From G021776435 sp046756245 (GTDB lineage Bacteria; Pseudomonadota; Alphaproteobacteria; Caulobacterales; Parvularculaceae): a stretch of DNA of 64,000 nucleotides. The notes under the pieces are model-generated. The model saw nothing but the letters and a program-made list of their open reading frames with translations. It had not been told where the DNA came from and did no database searches. Both the position numbers and the translations under genes were made by a program. This document shows positions 63,155 through 64,000 of this stretch, piece after piece. The stretch spans positions 1 to 64,000 of the forward strand of contig JBHHVZ010000002.1 in assembly GCA_046756245.1 (NCBI GenBank), read 5' to 3'. Position 1 is the first letter of the stretch; every line of letters starts with the position of its first letter.

Positions 63155-64000
63155 TCAGTCAAGTTCGCGCACAAGCCGGAAGCCGTTGTCATAGTCGCGC
63201 CGCGTCGCGAAGCCCTCGATTCGGTGCGCCGCCCGCAACCGCCATCCGCCGGTGTTCCAGGCGCCGCCTTTGAGCACGCGCGAAATGCAGTCGCCGCCGC
63301 GCGGCGCGCCGAAGACGGAAGCGCCGCGATGATCCGGACGCCAACAGTCGGCGACCCATTCCCAGACATTGCCGTGCATGTCGTAAACGCCGAACGGATT
63401 GGCTGCAAAGCTTCCCGCAGGAAGCGTCCCGCCCGGCGACGCGCCTTCGGGGGCGCCGGCGTATGGAAAAGCGGCGTCGTAATTGGCCTGGTCCGGCGCC
63501 AGCGCCTCGCCGAACGAAAACGGCGCGTCGCCGCCGGCGCGGGCGACATATTCCCATTCCGCTTCGCTCGGGAGCCGATAAGTCTGGCCGGTTTTTTCCG
63601 ACAGCCAGGCGGCGTAGGCGCGCGCGTCGCGCCAGCTCACATTGACCGCCGGCCGGGAGCCGCGCCCCCAACCGGGATCGGGCGCTCCATATTGATCGCA
63701 ACCGCCGGCGGCGACGCACGCGTCCCACTCATCGAACGTAACTTCATAGCGTCCGATGGCGAACGGTTTTTCAATCGTGACGCCGACGGTCGGGCCTTCG
63801 GTCAGGTCGCGGCTTGCTTCGGTTTCCGGCGAGCCCATGGAGAAGGCGCCGGAAGGGATGACGATCATTTCCGGACAGAAGGCGCAGTCCCTGAATGATT
63901 CTCCCGGCGCCGGAATTGCGTCTGCGTTTTCGTCTGCGTCTTCAGGCGGCGGGGCGTCTTTGGCTTCCTCTTCGGGCGCGCCGGCCTCGGCGGCGCCAGA
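63155..64000 (-). CDS. SUMF1/formylglycine-generating-enzyme-family protein, N-terminus cut
   Basis: The frame is open from a stop at 63155 to the window edge at 64000, so the N-terminus is missing. The visible part has an acidic Pro/Glu/Asp-rich stretch (about 35 residues), then CAFCPEMIVIPSGAFSMGSP. The conserved core YEVTFDEWDAC, NVSWRDARAYAAWLSEKTG, RLPSEAEWEYVARAGG, FGVYDMHGNVWEWVADCW and the closing RVLKGGAWN, GFRLVREL follow. True formylglycine-generating enzymes need two catalytic cysteines in the C-terminal part; here CW and GGDCISR supply only candidates, so it may be an FGE-like binding protein instead. Confidence 0.88.
   Translation of the reverse strand, partial: SGAAEAGAPEEEAKDAPPPEDADENADAIPAPGESFRDCAFCPEMIVIPSGAFSMGSPETEASRDLTEGPTVGVTIEKPFAIGRYEVTFDEWDACVAAGGCDQYGAPDPGWGRGSRPAVNVSWRDARAYAAWLSEKTGQTYRLPSEAEWEYVARAGGDAPFSFGEALAPDQANYDAAFPYAGAPEGASPGGTLPAGSFAANPFGVYDMHGNVWEWVADCWRPDHRGASVFGAPRGGDCISRVLKGGAWNTGGWRLRAAHRIEGFATRRDYDNGFRLVRELD

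Overview
The window is about 64 kb of GC-rich bacterial chromosome, densely coded on both strands. Gene content and order point to an alphaproteobacterium, probably in or near the Caulobacterales/Parvularculales. The clues are hrcA-grpE divergent from rph, a CC0125-type lipoprotein, a zf-CHCC protein, a K+-independent H+-pyrophosphatase, glnK-amtB, and a Caulobacter-like ceramide locus. The species is an inference. Most genes are chromosomal housekeeping or envelope genes. The accessory signal sits mainly in intergenic repeats and at one insertion in front of dapB.

Layout: 0-7 kb, two tandem exported prolyl oligopeptidases (the first cut by the window edge), a two-PilZ-domain protein, a lipoprotein and an MscS channel. 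7-16 kb, a small membrane protein, an M28 peptidase lipoprotein, pckA, the heat-shock genes grpE/hrcA, rph, carbonic anhydrase and an acyltransferase. 15-22 kb, ABC export components, GNAT and VOC enzymes, small membrane proteins. 21-31 kb, nth with a basic tail, pyrF, an acyl-CoA/ACP synthetase, a divergent PiT-like carrier, hemH, a lytic-transglycosylase-like lipoprotein, threonine aldolase and an exo/endonuclease-family enzyme. 31-34 kb, hppA.

33.9-41.3 kb is a compact sphingolipid (ceramide) cluster. It holds a fatty-acid-hydroxylase-like protein facing an operon of acyl-ACP ligase, 3-ketosphinganine-reductase-like SDR, acyl carrier protein and serine palmitoyltransferase, followed by a DUF2141 protein and a GNAT-type ceramide synthase candidate. 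Ligase and ACP would supply acyl chains, SPT makes the long-chain base, the SDR reduces it and the GNAT protein N-acylates it.

41-45.5 kb: AMP nucleosidase, Trm112-like, LON-substrate-binding-like, thioredoxin-TPR co-chaperone, aminoacyl-tRNA deacylase and tRNA-Gly(GCC). 45.5-48.2 kb: a ~300-bp dispersed repeat, then a 139-bp direct duplication of the dapB 5' end that brackets a ~1.3-kb segment with a GSU2403-type nucleotidyltransferase-fold gene, then intact dapB. 48-57 kb: retropepsin-like protease, UbiH-type hydroxylase, TorF-type outer-membrane protein, glnK-amtB, ftsK, a second inverted copy of the ~300-bp repeat and small envelope genes. 57-61 kb: a toxin-antitoxin pair, dnaJ and dnaK. 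61-64 kb: a SLOG-plus-membrane protein that may be a nucleotide-sensing effector, and a truncated sulfatase-modifying-factor-like protein.

Repeats stand out. There are three REP-like palindromes, one long inverted repeat of a dispersed alphaproteobacterial type, two copies of an ~90-bp element whose terminal stems differ but stay paired, two adjacent hairpins beside the ceramide genes, and a palindrome between dnaJ and dnaK. All functional calls rest on reading the sequence and on family knowledge; no database search was run.
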